From Catenibacterium sp900764725 (lineage in GTDB: Bacteria > Bacillota_I > Bacilli_A > Erysipelotrichales > Coprobacillaceae), in assembly GCF_934754625.1 (NCBI RefSeq), contig NZ_CAKVIU010000021.1: a DNA stretch of 30,687 bases. The stretch is one strand, 5' to 3'. The notes under the pieces are model-generated. The model did not search any database. It saw only the letters and a program-made list of their open reading frames with translations, and was not told where the DNA came from. The position numbers were made by a program, and so were the translations under genes. Below are positions 7,757-15,119 of this stretch, one piece after another. How positions within the stretch are numbered: the stretch's first letter is position 1; every line of letters begins with the position of its first letter.

Positions 7757-7783
7757 AAAAACGACACAGCAAGTGTCGTTTTA
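7757..7783. terminator. Terminator of the SDR-MFS operon (copy B)
   Basis: AAAACGACAC and GTGTCGTTTT pair perfectly around AGCAA, 4 nt past the MFS stop codon when read on the minus strand. The T run appears on either strand. It is the intact copy of the terminator also found at 7278-7305. Confidence 0.85.
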
Positions 7784-7786
7784 ATG

Positions 7787-9001
7787 TTAATTCATGCTTT
7801 TCTGTAATTTCTTAGCTACAAGTACTAATACAATCGCAAGTGCTGCAAGAATCGCTGAACCGATATAACCCATTACATAAGATCCAGTTGCATCAAAGAA
7901 GCTTGCTGAAATCTTAGGACCCACAAAAGCACCAATACCATAACCGATAAAGATCAAACCATAGTTTCTGTTGTAGAACTTAGAACCAAAGATGATTTTA
8001 ACCATAGGTGCAAATACTACAAGTAATCCACCAAATGAGAATCCTACTAAGGCAATACATAAGACGAAGTATGCATAAGAATGGGCCATAGTTAACATCA
8101 ACATTGAGATACCATTAATAAGTAATACAAGAATAAGTGAATTCCATCCCTTTAATTTATCATAGATAAAACCAAATGAGATACGTCCAAACATATTAAA
8201 TAAAGTCATAAGTGATACACAAAGTGCGGCACTCATCGCATTTAAACCAATCTGTTTCTGGGCAATTGGTGAAGTGGCAGATACCATCATAGTCCCTGCT
8301 GCATTCGCAAAGATAAACATAATTACTAATACCCAGAAGATAGGTGTTTTAACCATCTGTGGGATGTTATAGTCTTTTGTATTCAATTCTTTAGATTGTG
8401 TAGTAGAAGGTGTCCATCCTTCAGGAGTCCATCCATCAGGACAAGGTACAATCATCCAAGCAACAGCACCTACACCAATTAAGAAGATGACACCAAGAAT
8501 CTTACATGCAGTCTGTGCACCATATGTAGAGATAAGCATCTGTGCTACTGGTGACATAATGAAAGGTCCACATGCAGCTCCAGCTTGTACTAAACCAGAA
8601 ATAGAACCGCTCTTGTCAGGAAACCACTTTAAAGCTGTTGGAAGACATGCTGGATAGATCATACCAGCACCTGCACCGGCAATTACACCATAAGCTACAT
8701 ATAAGAATGGGATTGTATTCGCAAAACCTGTTAATACCCATCCACCTGCAAATAATGCAAGTCCCATATAGATAGCTACTCTAGGCTGTAACTTTTCAGC
8801 TAAGATACCACCGATAAAGCCTACAGCACAATAAATAAACATATAAATAGTATAAGCCATTGAGAAATCAGATGTATTCCATCCAAACTGATTACATAAT
8901 GGTAAACAGAATAAACTGAAGAAGGCAGTGGCAGAAGTGAATAAAGACTGAATCCATACTCCTGCAAAGACACGCCAACGTGTTGCTTTAGTAATATTCA
9001 T
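7787..9001 (-). CDS. MFS transporter, OFA (oxalate/formate antiporter-like) family
   Basis: A 404-aa integral membrane carrier with about 12 hydrophobic segments in two six-helix halves. It starts MNITKATRWRVFAGVWIQSL, resembling OFA members, has a central cytoplasmic loop with CPDGWTPEGWTP (the PPxGW-like motif seen between the halves of OFA carriers), and an FGRISFGFIYDKLKG segment corresponding to the conserved MFS loop after helix 8. AGGAGG lies 7-8 nt before the ATG. It starts 10 nt after the SDR gene, so the two form an operon controlled by the divergent MerR site. OFA carriers exchange small organic anions, but the substrate cannot be stated. Import of the SDR substrate or export of its product is a reasonable inference. 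Confidence 0.88.
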   Translation of the reverse strand: MNITKATRWRVFAGVWIQSLFTSATAFFSLFCLPLCNQFGWNTSDFSMAYTIYMFIYCAVGFIGGILAEKLQPRVAIYMGLALFAGGWVLTGFANTIPFLYVAYGVIAGAGAGMIYPACLPTALKWFPDKSGSISGLVQAGAACGPFIMSPVAQMLISTYGAQTACKILGVIFLIGVGAVAWMIVPCPDGWTPEGWTPSTTQSKELNTKDYNIPQMVKTPIFWVLVIMFIFANAAGTMMVSATSPIAQKQIGLNAMSAALCVSLMTLFNMFGRISFGFIYDKLKGWNSLILVLLINGISMLMLTMAHSYAYFVLCIALVGFSFGGLLVVFAPMVKIIFGSKFYNRNYGLIFIGYGIGAFVGPKISASFFDATGSYVMGYIGSAILAALAIVLVLVAKKLQKSMN

Positions 9002-9011
9002 GTCTTACCTC

Positions 9012-9788
9012 CTACTGTAATGTACCTAAGTCTAAAGCGACTTCACGGCCATTAAATTTACCTGCTTCACGGCTAGTACCTAGCCAATAAACCATAGAAG
9101 AAATATCTTCTACATCAAGGAATGGTACACCGTTATACATTTCTTCAACAGATTTGAAATCTTTACCTGTTAAATCATTAATGAACTGTACATATTCCAT
9201 AGTTTCACACATAGGTGTTTTTACCTTTGTAGGACATAATGCATTTACAATGATACCTTTAGAACCTACTTCTTTTGCGAGTGTCTTAGTTAAACCTAAG
9301 ATACCCCATTTACTCATACAATATGTTGCAAGTTTAGGTGTACCATATAATCCTGAAGTAGAAGAAATATTAATAATACGACCAAATCCCTGCTTCAACA
9401 TATACTGTGCTGCATACTTATCTGTACGCCAAGTACCAATGAGGTTGATGTTGATGACTTTTTCTACCTGTTCATCTGTTAATTCCCAAGTGTATGCGAA
9501 GTTAATAACTCCAGCATTCGCAATGACAACGTCAATACGTCCAAAAGTATCCCATGCACTCTTGAATAAGTTTTCCATATCTTCTGTAGAAGTGATGTTA
9601 GCTTTTACAGCTAATACCTTTGCGCCTATTGATTCACAATGTGCGATTGTTTCCTTAAATGCATCATTTGTAGGTTCCTGCATATCAGCTAATACTACAT
9701 CAAAACCGTTTTCTGCATACTTATATGCATGTGCACGTCCCTGACCCATGGCTCCGCCAGTGATCAAAACTACTTTTTTTTCATCCAT
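9012..9788 (-). CDS. Short-chain dehydrogenase/reductase (classical SDR), possibly acting on hydroxylated alicyclic or steroid-like substrates
   Basis: A 258-aa NAD(P)-dependent oxidoreductase. The cofactor motif TGGAMGQG is at residues 10-17. Asp35 ends the second strand and favours NAD(H). NAG is at 91-93, and the tetrad is Asn115, Ser143, Tyr156 and Lys160 (YCMSK). The GQGRAHA variant after the glycine motif recalls carveol/mycofactocin-type SDRs, and hydroxysteroid dehydrogenases of gut Bacillota look broadly similar. The substrate is not determinable here. A long insertion before the C-terminus (FINDLTGKDFKSVEEMYNGV) forms the substrate lid. GGGAG precedes the ATG. It is first in an operon with the OFA transporter and is transcribed from the MerR-type promoter. 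Confidence 0.9.
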   Translation of the reverse strand: MDEKKVVLITGGAMGQGRAHAYKYAENGFDVVLADMQEPTNDAFKETIAHCESIGAKVLAVKANITSTEDMENLFKSAWDTFGRIDVVIANAGVINFAYTWELTDEQVEKVININLIGTWRTDKYAAQYMLKQGFGRIINISSTSGLYGTPKLATYCMSKWGILGLTKTLAKEVGSKGIIVNALCPTKVKTPMCETMEYVQFINDLTGKDFKSVEEMYNGVPFLDVEDISSMVYWLGTSREAGKFNGREVALDLGTLQ

Positions 9789-9825
9789 TTTGTTTCTCTC
9801 CCTTTGTTAAAAAATTTACAAGTTG

Positions 9826-9856
9826 ATTATAGAGTCTCAAATGGTTTGAGAGTCAA
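9826..9856 (-). promoter_or_regulatory. MerR-type promoter of the SDR-MFS operon with operator between -35 and -10
   Basis: On the minus strand, TTGACT (9851-9856) and TATAAT (9826-9831) are separated by exactly 19 bp. The spacer is filled by the dyad CTCAAA-N3-TTTGAG (9836-9850). An over-long spacer with a palindrome inside is the signature of promoters activated by MerR-family proteins, which untwist the DNA to realign the two elements. The adjacent divergent merR gene supplies the likely activator. Confidence 0.9.
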
Positions 9857-9901
9857 TAGCCTAAAATTGCTTAAAATAACCATATATGATAGGGTTTTCT
9901 T

Positions 9902-9937
9902 TGGTATAATGGGTAAGAACTCTCAAATGGTTTTAAG
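9902..9937 (+). promoter_or_regulatory. Promoter of the merR-type gene with a second operator copy
   Basis: An extended -10 (TGG-TATAAT, with TATAAT at 9905-9910) has no good -35. At 9921-9937 lies TCTCAAA-TGG-TTTTAAG, a second and less symmetric copy of the operator found at 9835-9851. Its place between the start of transcription and the AGGAGG ribosome site suggests the regulator blocks its own gene. Autorepression is inference. Confidence 0.7.
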
Positions 9938-9948
9938 GAGGAAATGAA

Positions 9949-10752
9949 ATGTATAATACTTATACAATTGGAGAACTTGCGAAAATATTAGGTATTACAC
10001 CAGAAACGATACGTTACTATGAAAGAAAAGGAATCATTGCCCCTATTCATGATGAAAAGACCAACTATCGTTACTATACAACCTGGGATCTTCATATGAT
10101 CATTCGTGCACGTTGTTATTTAGGCTTTGGACTAACTATAGATGAAACATCTAAAATCCTTCAGAAGCGTACATTAGAAGAAATAGATGATGTATTAGAT
10201 AACCAGGAAAAGATCATTGAACAGAATATCATTTATAATATGAATCTTTTAAAGAGGATGCGTACTAATAGAGGCCTCATTAATAATTTTGAAGAAAAGA
10301 ATCTTACTCTAAGAACAAGTCCTGGTATATATCGTATTGATACACAGAAATGTTATACGTTAGATTTAAGTGAGCAGGAAAAAGAAGAATTAAAGCAGTT
10401 TACACAATATGTTCCTTTTATCTTCTCTACTGCATTGTTCCCAAAAGAACATATAGAAACAGAAAATAAAGACTTCTATTTTGGAATTGGAATAGAAGAA
10501 CAGTTTGCATCACTATTTGATATTAAAGAAACAGAGTATGTGCATTACTATCCTCCTAGAACATGTTTATATATGAGTTTCTCATCACGTTCTTCTCAGA
10601 TACTGACTTATGAAGTATTAGAACCAGCTTTTGAATATATGAAAAAAAACAATCTTGAGTTAGATGGTGACATCTTTACTCAGATTGTTTCTATGTGGAA
10701 ACCAGAAGAAGAATACTTCAACTGGCATAATATATGGATCCCGATTAAATAG
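9949..10752 (+). CDS. MerR-family transcriptional regulator
   Basis: A 267-aa regulator. The N-terminal winged helix-turn-helix (YTIGELAKILGITPETIRYY, then ERKGIIAP and NYRYYTTWDL) is canonical MerR. The dimerisation coiled coil spans about residues 80-115 (DDVLDNQEKIIEQNIIYNMN). A ~150-residue C-terminal domain resembles a GyrI-like effector-binding fold in size, which suggests an organic ligand rather than a metal; no cysteine metal cluster is seen. AAGGAGG lies 7 nt before the ATG. It is divergent from the SDR-MFS operon and almost certainly controls it through the site at 9826-9856. Its 3' end overlaps the convergent permease gene by 8 nt. Confidence 0.9.
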   Translation: MYNTYTIGELAKILGITPETIRYYERKGIIAPIHDEKTNYRYYTTWDLHMIIRARCYLGFGLTIDETSKILQKRTLEEIDDVLDNQEKIIEQNIIYNMNLLKRMRTNRGLINNFEEKNLTLRTSPGIYRIDTQKCYTLDLSEQEKEELKQFTQYVPFIFSTALFPKEHIETENKDFYFGIGIEEQFASLFDIKETEYVHYYPPRTCLYMSFSSRSSQILTYEVLEPAFEYMKKNNLELDGDIFTQIVSMWKPEEEYFNWHNIWIPIK

Positions 10753-10766
10753 AAGGGTCCTTTTTT
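10737..10766 (+). terminator. Possible terminator at the convergent merR / AI-2E permease ends
   Basis: GGATCCC and GGGTCC can pair with one bulged base, and TTTTTT follows. It straddles the merR stop codon and the end of the opposing gene. The stem is short and bulged, so this is a weak call. Confidence 0.4.
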
Positions 10767-12010
10767 GGTTTGACTTTATTTTCTATTCTATTTCCATTTT
10801 CATCTAGTTTATAGAGATTGTTGTATGTCACTTCTATATGCTTCTGATAGAGTCCAATATTAATGATTCTAGAGAATACAGCATAGATTAAAGCAGTAAG
10901 TGGTACACCAATAAGTACACCTATAACACCCCATAAATTACCAAATATTGTAATACCAAGTAAGACAAATAAACCACCAATACCAACAGATTTACCTACA
11001 ATTTTAGGATATACGACATTTCCTTCAAACTGTTGTAAGCATAGATAAATAATCGCAAAAGCGAGCATACTCTTACTCTGTGCTGCAGCCACTAAGATCA
11101 GTCCTGCAAAGAAGGTAATGAAATTACCAAACATTGGTACAAAGCTAAATAAGAAAGCCATAATCGCAATTAATTCAGGGAAAGGCATACTAAATAAACG
11201 CATCGCAATATAAACTTCCAACATAAAACATGTTGCTTCTAACATCTGTCCTGTCACAAAGCTATTAAAATAATGGTTGGCTTCACTCATAATATCAAAA
11301 GCGACACCTGCACGCTTATGACCTAATACATAAGCAATTAGTTTTCTACCTTGTTCTAAATGTTTCTCTTTATTCGCAAGAAGATAGAGAGCCATAAAGA
11401 ATGAAGTAATGGCAGTAATGAATGAACCACCAATATTTGATACAAACTCTGTCGTCTTAAAATGAGGATTTCCTAAGAAGTTACCAGCAGTTGCAAGAAT
11501 AGTACTTAAATCAATAGATGCAAACCATTTCTGTACTTCATCTACTGTTACTGAATAATCAATATTAAATCTTTTACATAAAGAAGTAATATAAACAGCA
11601 AGTCTTCTAGCATAATTATCCAGGTTAGAGAATAACAGTGAGAAGCTTTCTCCGATTCTAGGAATAATAAATGAGAAGAACATGATCAGTATTAATAGTA
11701 TACATATAATAGTAATAGCCATCGCAATACCACGTGTACCTTCTAATAAGAGTGTAGGAAGCTTTGAATCAGGATGTTTTTTCATCAATTGATCTTTTGC
11801 TTTTAGGAGAAGTTTTTCTACTAGCTTCATTGGAATATTAATCACAAATGCGATGACTATCGCAATATAGAATGGTCTTGCAAGTCCTAATAAATTAAGG
11901 AAGAAGTCCCATACTGATTCTAAATTAAAAAGAATAAAAGCTAAGACAATACCATATGTAATATATTGGAAAATCTTGTCATCTGGTAAATTGAAATTTT
12001 TGTTGTCCAT
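10745..12010 (-). CDS. AI-2E family membrane permease
   Basis: A protein of the AI-2E transporter family (PF01594 type; YdbI/YtvI/PerM-like). The start is set at the ATG at 12008-12010 (MDNKNFNLPDDKIF) because AGGTG lies 6 nt before it; the upstream in-frame GTG at 12017 sits inside that ribosome site. It is about 421 aa with paired N-terminal helices, a large extracytoplasmic loop, and the conserved C-terminal block including FSFVPMFGNFITFF, YPKIVGKSVGIGG and WGVIGVLIGVPLTALIYA. Members were named after an autoinducer-2 exporter, but many export other things or act as Na+/H+ antiporters, so the substrate is unknown. It stands alone on the minus strand. Confidence 0.88.
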   Translation of the reverse strand: MDNKNFNLPDDKIFQYITYGIVLAFILFNLESVWDFFLNLLGLARPFYIAIVIAFVINIPMKLVEKLLLKAKDQLMKKHPDSKLPTLLLEGTRGIAMAITIICILLILIMFFSFIIPRIGESFSLLFSNLDNYARRLAVYITSLCKRFNIDYSVTVDEVQKWFASIDLSTILATAGNFLGNPHFKTTEFVSNIGGSFITAITSFFMALYLLANKEKHLEQGRKLIAYVLGHKRAGVAFDIMSEANHYFNSFVTGQMLEATCFMLEVYIAMRLFSMPFPELIAIMAFLFSFVPMFGNFITFFAGLILVAAAQSKSMLAFAIIYLCLQQFEGNVVYPKIVGKSVGIGGLFVLLGITIFGNLWGVIGVLIGVPLTALIYAVFSRIINIGLYQKHIEVTYNNLYKLDENGNRIENKVKPKKDPSI

Positions 12011-12077
12011 AATTATCACCTAAGGAAATAGTACCATAAAATTAGGTGTATTGTTACATAAATTAAAGAAGAAAAGG

Positions 12078-12105
12078 TTGAGGAATAGGTGAGATTTGCT
12101 ATAAT
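12078..12105 (+). promoter_or_regulatory. Promoter of the nucleoid-associated protein gene
   Basis: TTGAGG (12078-12083) and TATAAT (12100-12105) are separated by 16 bp. An AAAGGAG ribosome site follows at about 12117, ahead of the ATG at 12130. Confidence 0.7.
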
Positions 12106-12129
12106 GACACACGTGAAAGGAGAATTCAA

Positions 12130-13119
12130 ATGAACACTATTATTATTAATAAGATCATGATGCATATGCTTGATTTTGAACATCGTAAAATATACTTAAG
12201 TGAAGATTTTTGTGTATTAAATGATACGACTCAGGAATATTATCATAAAAAAGTGGAAAAAGCTTTATATAGTCCAGCTATTAAAGAACTTGTAGTGCCT
12301 TCACTTCATGAATTATTACTTCGTGCAGATAAGATGCTTGAAGATGATGAAGAATTCAAGAAACAGGCAAAAGAAATTAGTGAAAAGTTCTTTGCATTAG
12401 GTTCAGTGATTGAAGAAATGCCTAATAGTAATATTCTTTATGTGGACTGTTATCGTGATGGTGTACATATGATTGCCGCTTTAAAGCTTAATTATAAATA
12501 TAATTCTGTATCTCTTGTAGAAGAAGAAAATGTCCGTATTACAAGAAGACAGGTTCTTCCTCAGATTGGTACAGCAGTTGATGAAGCGATTATTATAGAT
12601 ACAGATCATAAGAAGATATCTCTTATTGAGAAGAAGTACTTAATTGATGGTAAGATGGATACTTATTTGAATAGTCAATGGATCAAGGGAGAAGAGAAAC
12701 TTACAGATCGTCAGAAGATTTCTACTATGAAGAAAGTAGTAAATAAGATTGATGATATTTATCATGTAAATGATAAAGAAGCACTCCCACTTGTGAAACA
12801 GGAAATACTAGAAAGAACTCAGATGGGTGAACTTGTTAAACCAATAGAGGTTGTTCGTAAGGTTATGGAAAGAGATTACCAGGCTCAGGAAGAATCAGAA
12901 ACAATGTTGAAGGATCTTGGGATTGGTGAAGATGATACAATCTCTTTAAATGCGTTAGGACGTTCTGTGGAGGTTGTTAAGATTACTCTTGATGAGAATA
13001 TTCAGATTACTATGCCAGTAGATGAATATGTGAATGGATCTACTTTTGAAAAGAAAGAAAACCCTGATGGAACAGTTTCTATCGTATTAAATAACATTCA
13101 GGACATTACAATTAAGTAA
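12130..13119 (+). CDS. Nucleoid-associated protein, NdpA/YejK (37-kDa) family
   Basis: A 329-aa cytoplasmic protein resembling the Bacillota branch of the 37-kDa nucleoid-associated family (PF04245). It shows the N-terminal motif IINKIMMHMLDFEHRKIYLSE, the ALKLNYKYNS segment in the middle, followed by DEAIIIDTDHKKISLIEKKY, and a C-terminal domain with ITLDENIQITMPVDEY. The exact role in this group is not established; the E. coli member is found on nucleoid DNA. It has its own promoter and ribosome site. The 3' end coincides with a LacI/CcpA-type palindrome belonging to the next operon. It was recognised by overall pattern rather than catalytic motifs. Confidence 0.75.
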   Translation: MNTIIINKIMMHMLDFEHRKIYLSEDFCVLNDTTQEYYHKKVEKALYSPAIKELVVPSLHELLLRADKMLEDDEEFKKQAKEISEKFFALGSVIEEMPNSNILYVDCYRDGVHMIAALKLNYKYNSVSLVEEENVRITRRQVLPQIGTAVDEAIIIDTDHKKISLIEKKYLIDGKMDTYLNSQWIKGEEKLTDRQKISTMKKVVNKIDDIYHVNDKEALPLVKQEILERTQMGELVKPIEVVRKVMERDYQAQEESETMLKDLGIGEDDTISLNALGRSVEVVKITLDENIQITMPVDEYVNGSTFEKKENPDGTVSIVLNNIQDITIK

Positions 13120-13127
13120 ACGTTTAC
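13116..13127. promoter_or_regulatory. LacI/CcpA-type operator (cre-like palindrome) upstream of the glycogen operon
   Basis: GTAAACGTTTAC is a perfect 12-bp palindrome centred on CG. With its flanks it matches the cre consensus (WWTGNAANCGNWWNCAWW) except for one base, and it also resembles the AAACGTTT core bound by maltose-type LacI repressors. It overlaps the stop codon of the preceding gene and lies about 50 bp before the glgB -10. Which regulator uses it is inference. Confidence 0.65.
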
Positions 13128-13176
13128 ATTTTTTTGCCTATATTGTCTGAAATGAATGAATTTTGGTCATATTTAA

Positions 13177-13184
13177 TGTATAAT
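13177..13184 (+). promoter_or_regulatory. Putative -10 of the glgB-glgP operon
   Basis: TG followed by TATAAT at 13179-13184, 28 nt before the chosen glgB start. No convincing -35 is seen. Its presence inside the longer open frame supports the shorter glgB start at 13212. Confidence 0.5.
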
Positions 13185-13211
13185 GAGATTTATGAAGGGA
13201 GACATATAGGT

Positions 13212-15116
13212 ATGTTAGATAATTTCTTGATAAAATTGTTTTTTGAAGGAAAGTGTTTGGAGGCATATAAGGTATTCGGTGCTCATCCGGATAAAAAGGG
13301 CGTTCGTTTTACAGTATATGCACCACATGCAAGAAGTGTTCAGGTCGTTGGTAATTTTAACGACTGGGATGGTACACAGCATTATATGGAGAGATATAAT
13401 GATGGAGGCGTGTGGACTCTCTATATTGAAGGGTTAAAGCAGTATGACCTTTATAAATATAGAATTGAAACACCTTCTGGAGCTATTGTTGATCGTGCAG
13501 ATCCATATGCCTTTTTCAGTGAAATTAGACCAGGTACAGCATCTAAGGTATATAACCTAGATGGTTATCGCTGGCATGATTCTAGATGGATGAAATCACG
13601 TTCTAATAACTATGATCGTAACATGAATATTTATGAAGCGAATCTTGGTTCTTGGAAGATGAAAAAGGAATTTACAGACACATCTGATGGAGAATTTTAT
13701 TCTTATGAAGAAATGATTGATGAAATCATTCCTTATGTGAAGAAGATGGGCTATACACATATTGAAGTAATGCCTTTAAATGAATTCCCATTTGATGGTT
13801 CTTGGGGATATCAGGCAACAGGTTATTTTAGTGTGACAAGTCGTTATGGACATCCAAAACAGTTAAAGGATTTCATTAATGCATGTCATAAGGAAGGTAT
13901 TGGTGTCATTATGGACTTCGTACCTGCTCATTTTGTAAAGGATGGACATGGTCTTTATCAGTTTGATGGAGGCTGGGTTTATGAATATGCAGATGTGAAT
14001 AATCGTTATTCTGAATGGGATTCAGTATATTTTGATGTCACAAAAGATACTGTACGTTCATTCTTAAAGAGTGCTGTTCACTTCTGGGCAGAAGAATTCC
14101 ATATTGATGGTATTCGTTTTGATGCTGTCAGCAACCTTATTTACTGGAAAGGTAATAAAGACTTTGGTGCTAACAATGGGGCTTTAGAGTTCTTAAAATC
14201 TATGAATGAAGAGATTCATGAAAGATATCCTGCAATGATGACTATTGCAGAAGACTCAACTGATTTCCCATATGTTACTAAACCAGTGAAGGATGGCGGT
14301 TTAGGATTTGATTATAAGTGGGATATGGGCTGGATGAATGATACTTTGAAGTATTTCAAAGAAGATCCAGTTTATCGTCAATATGATCATAATCTATTGA
14401 CTTTCTCAATGATGTATTTCTATTCAGAAAGATTTATTTTACCATTCTCACATGATGAAGTAGTTCATGGTAAAGCAACTATTTTAAATAAGATGTGGGG
14501 ACTTGATGGAGACAAGTTCGCACAGGCAAAAGCTTTATATACATATATGATGACTCATCCTGGTAAGAAGCTTAACTTCATGGGTAATGAATTAGCTGAA
14601 TTCAAGGAATGGGATGAAAGAAAAGCATTGGCTTGGAATATTTTAGAGTATCCACAGCATAATTCTTTCCATCATTTTATTCAGGATCTAAATAAGATGG
14701 TTGAAGAACATCCAGCTCTTTATAGTATGGATTATGATCCAGATGGATTTAAATGGCTGGTTGTAGATGATCGTAATCAGAGTGTATTCTCATATGCTCG
14801 TTTTGATAAGAAAGGCAACTGTTTAGTTGTAGTGGCTAACTTTATTGGTAATAGTCATGAAAATTATGCAGTACCTGTTCCTTTTGCGGGAAGCTATAAG
14901 GAAATCTTGAATACAGATAAAGCAGATTATGCTGGTTCTAATTATACAAATACACGTGCTTTAAGATCAAAGAAAGGTACTTGCATCAATGAAGCACAGA
15001 GCATTCATGTAAAATTAGCGCCATTTAGCGCTGTGGTATTTGAATATCATAAGCCAGCTAAAAAAGCGTCTTCTCCAAAGAAGACAAAGAAAAGTGTTGT
15101 AAAGGAAGGAAAGTAG
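13212..15116 (+). CDS. glgB: 1,4-alpha-glucan (glycogen) branching enzyme
   Basis: Cytoplasmic GH13 enzyme that cuts an alpha-1,4 chain and reattaches it by an alpha-1,6 bond. The start at 13212 (MLDNFLIKLFFEGK) is chosen because that N-terminus is typical of GlgB, GGGAG lies 10 nt upstream, and a -10 box lies inside the longer frame beginning at 13134. A CBM48 domain (RFTVYAPHARSVQVVGNFND) precedes the barrel. Catalytic motifs are MDFVPAHF, GIRFDAVSN with nucleophile Asp304, TIAEDS with acid Glu347, and FSHDEVVHGK. Length is 634 aa. The basic tail (about 16 residues rich in Lys/Ser) is an unstructured extension. glgP starts 3 nt after the stop, so the two are one operon. Confidence 0.95.
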   Translation: MLDNFLIKLFFEGKCLEAYKVFGAHPDKKGVRFTVYAPHARSVQVVGNFNDWDGTQHYMERYNDGGVWTLYIEGLKQYDLYKYRIETPSGAIVDRADPYAFFSEIRPGTASKVYNLDGYRWHDSRWMKSRSNNYDRNMNIYEANLGSWKMKKEFTDTSDGEFYSYEEMIDEIIPYVKKMGYTHIEVMPLNEFPFDGSWGYQATGYFSVTSRYGHPKQLKDFINACHKEGIGVIMDFVPAHFVKDGHGLYQFDGGWVYEYADVNNRYSEWDSVYFDVTKDTVRSFLKSAVHFWAEEFHIDGIRFDAVSNLIYWKGNKDFGANNGALEFLKSMNEEIHERYPAMMTIAEDSTDFPYVTKPVKDGGLGFDYKWDMGWMNDTLKYFKEDPVYRQYDHNLLTFSMMYFYSERFILPFSHDEVVHGKATILNKMWGLDGDKFAQAKALYTYMMTHPGKKLNFMGNELAEFKEWDERKALAWNILEYPQHNSFHHFIQDLNKMVEEHPALYSMDYDPDGFKWLVVDDRNQSVFSYARFDKKGNCLVVVANFIGNSHENYAVPVPFAGSYKEILNTDKADYAGSNYTNTRALRSKKGTCINEAQSIHVKLAPFSAVVFEYHKPAKKASSPKKTKKSVVKEGK

Positions 15117-15119
15117 TAA

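Noticed and set aside
13134..13211. Longer N-terminus for the branching enzyme
   Set aside because: The extra 26 residues are not GlgB-like, lack a ribosome site and contain a TATAAT promoter element; the family N-terminus begins at 13212.
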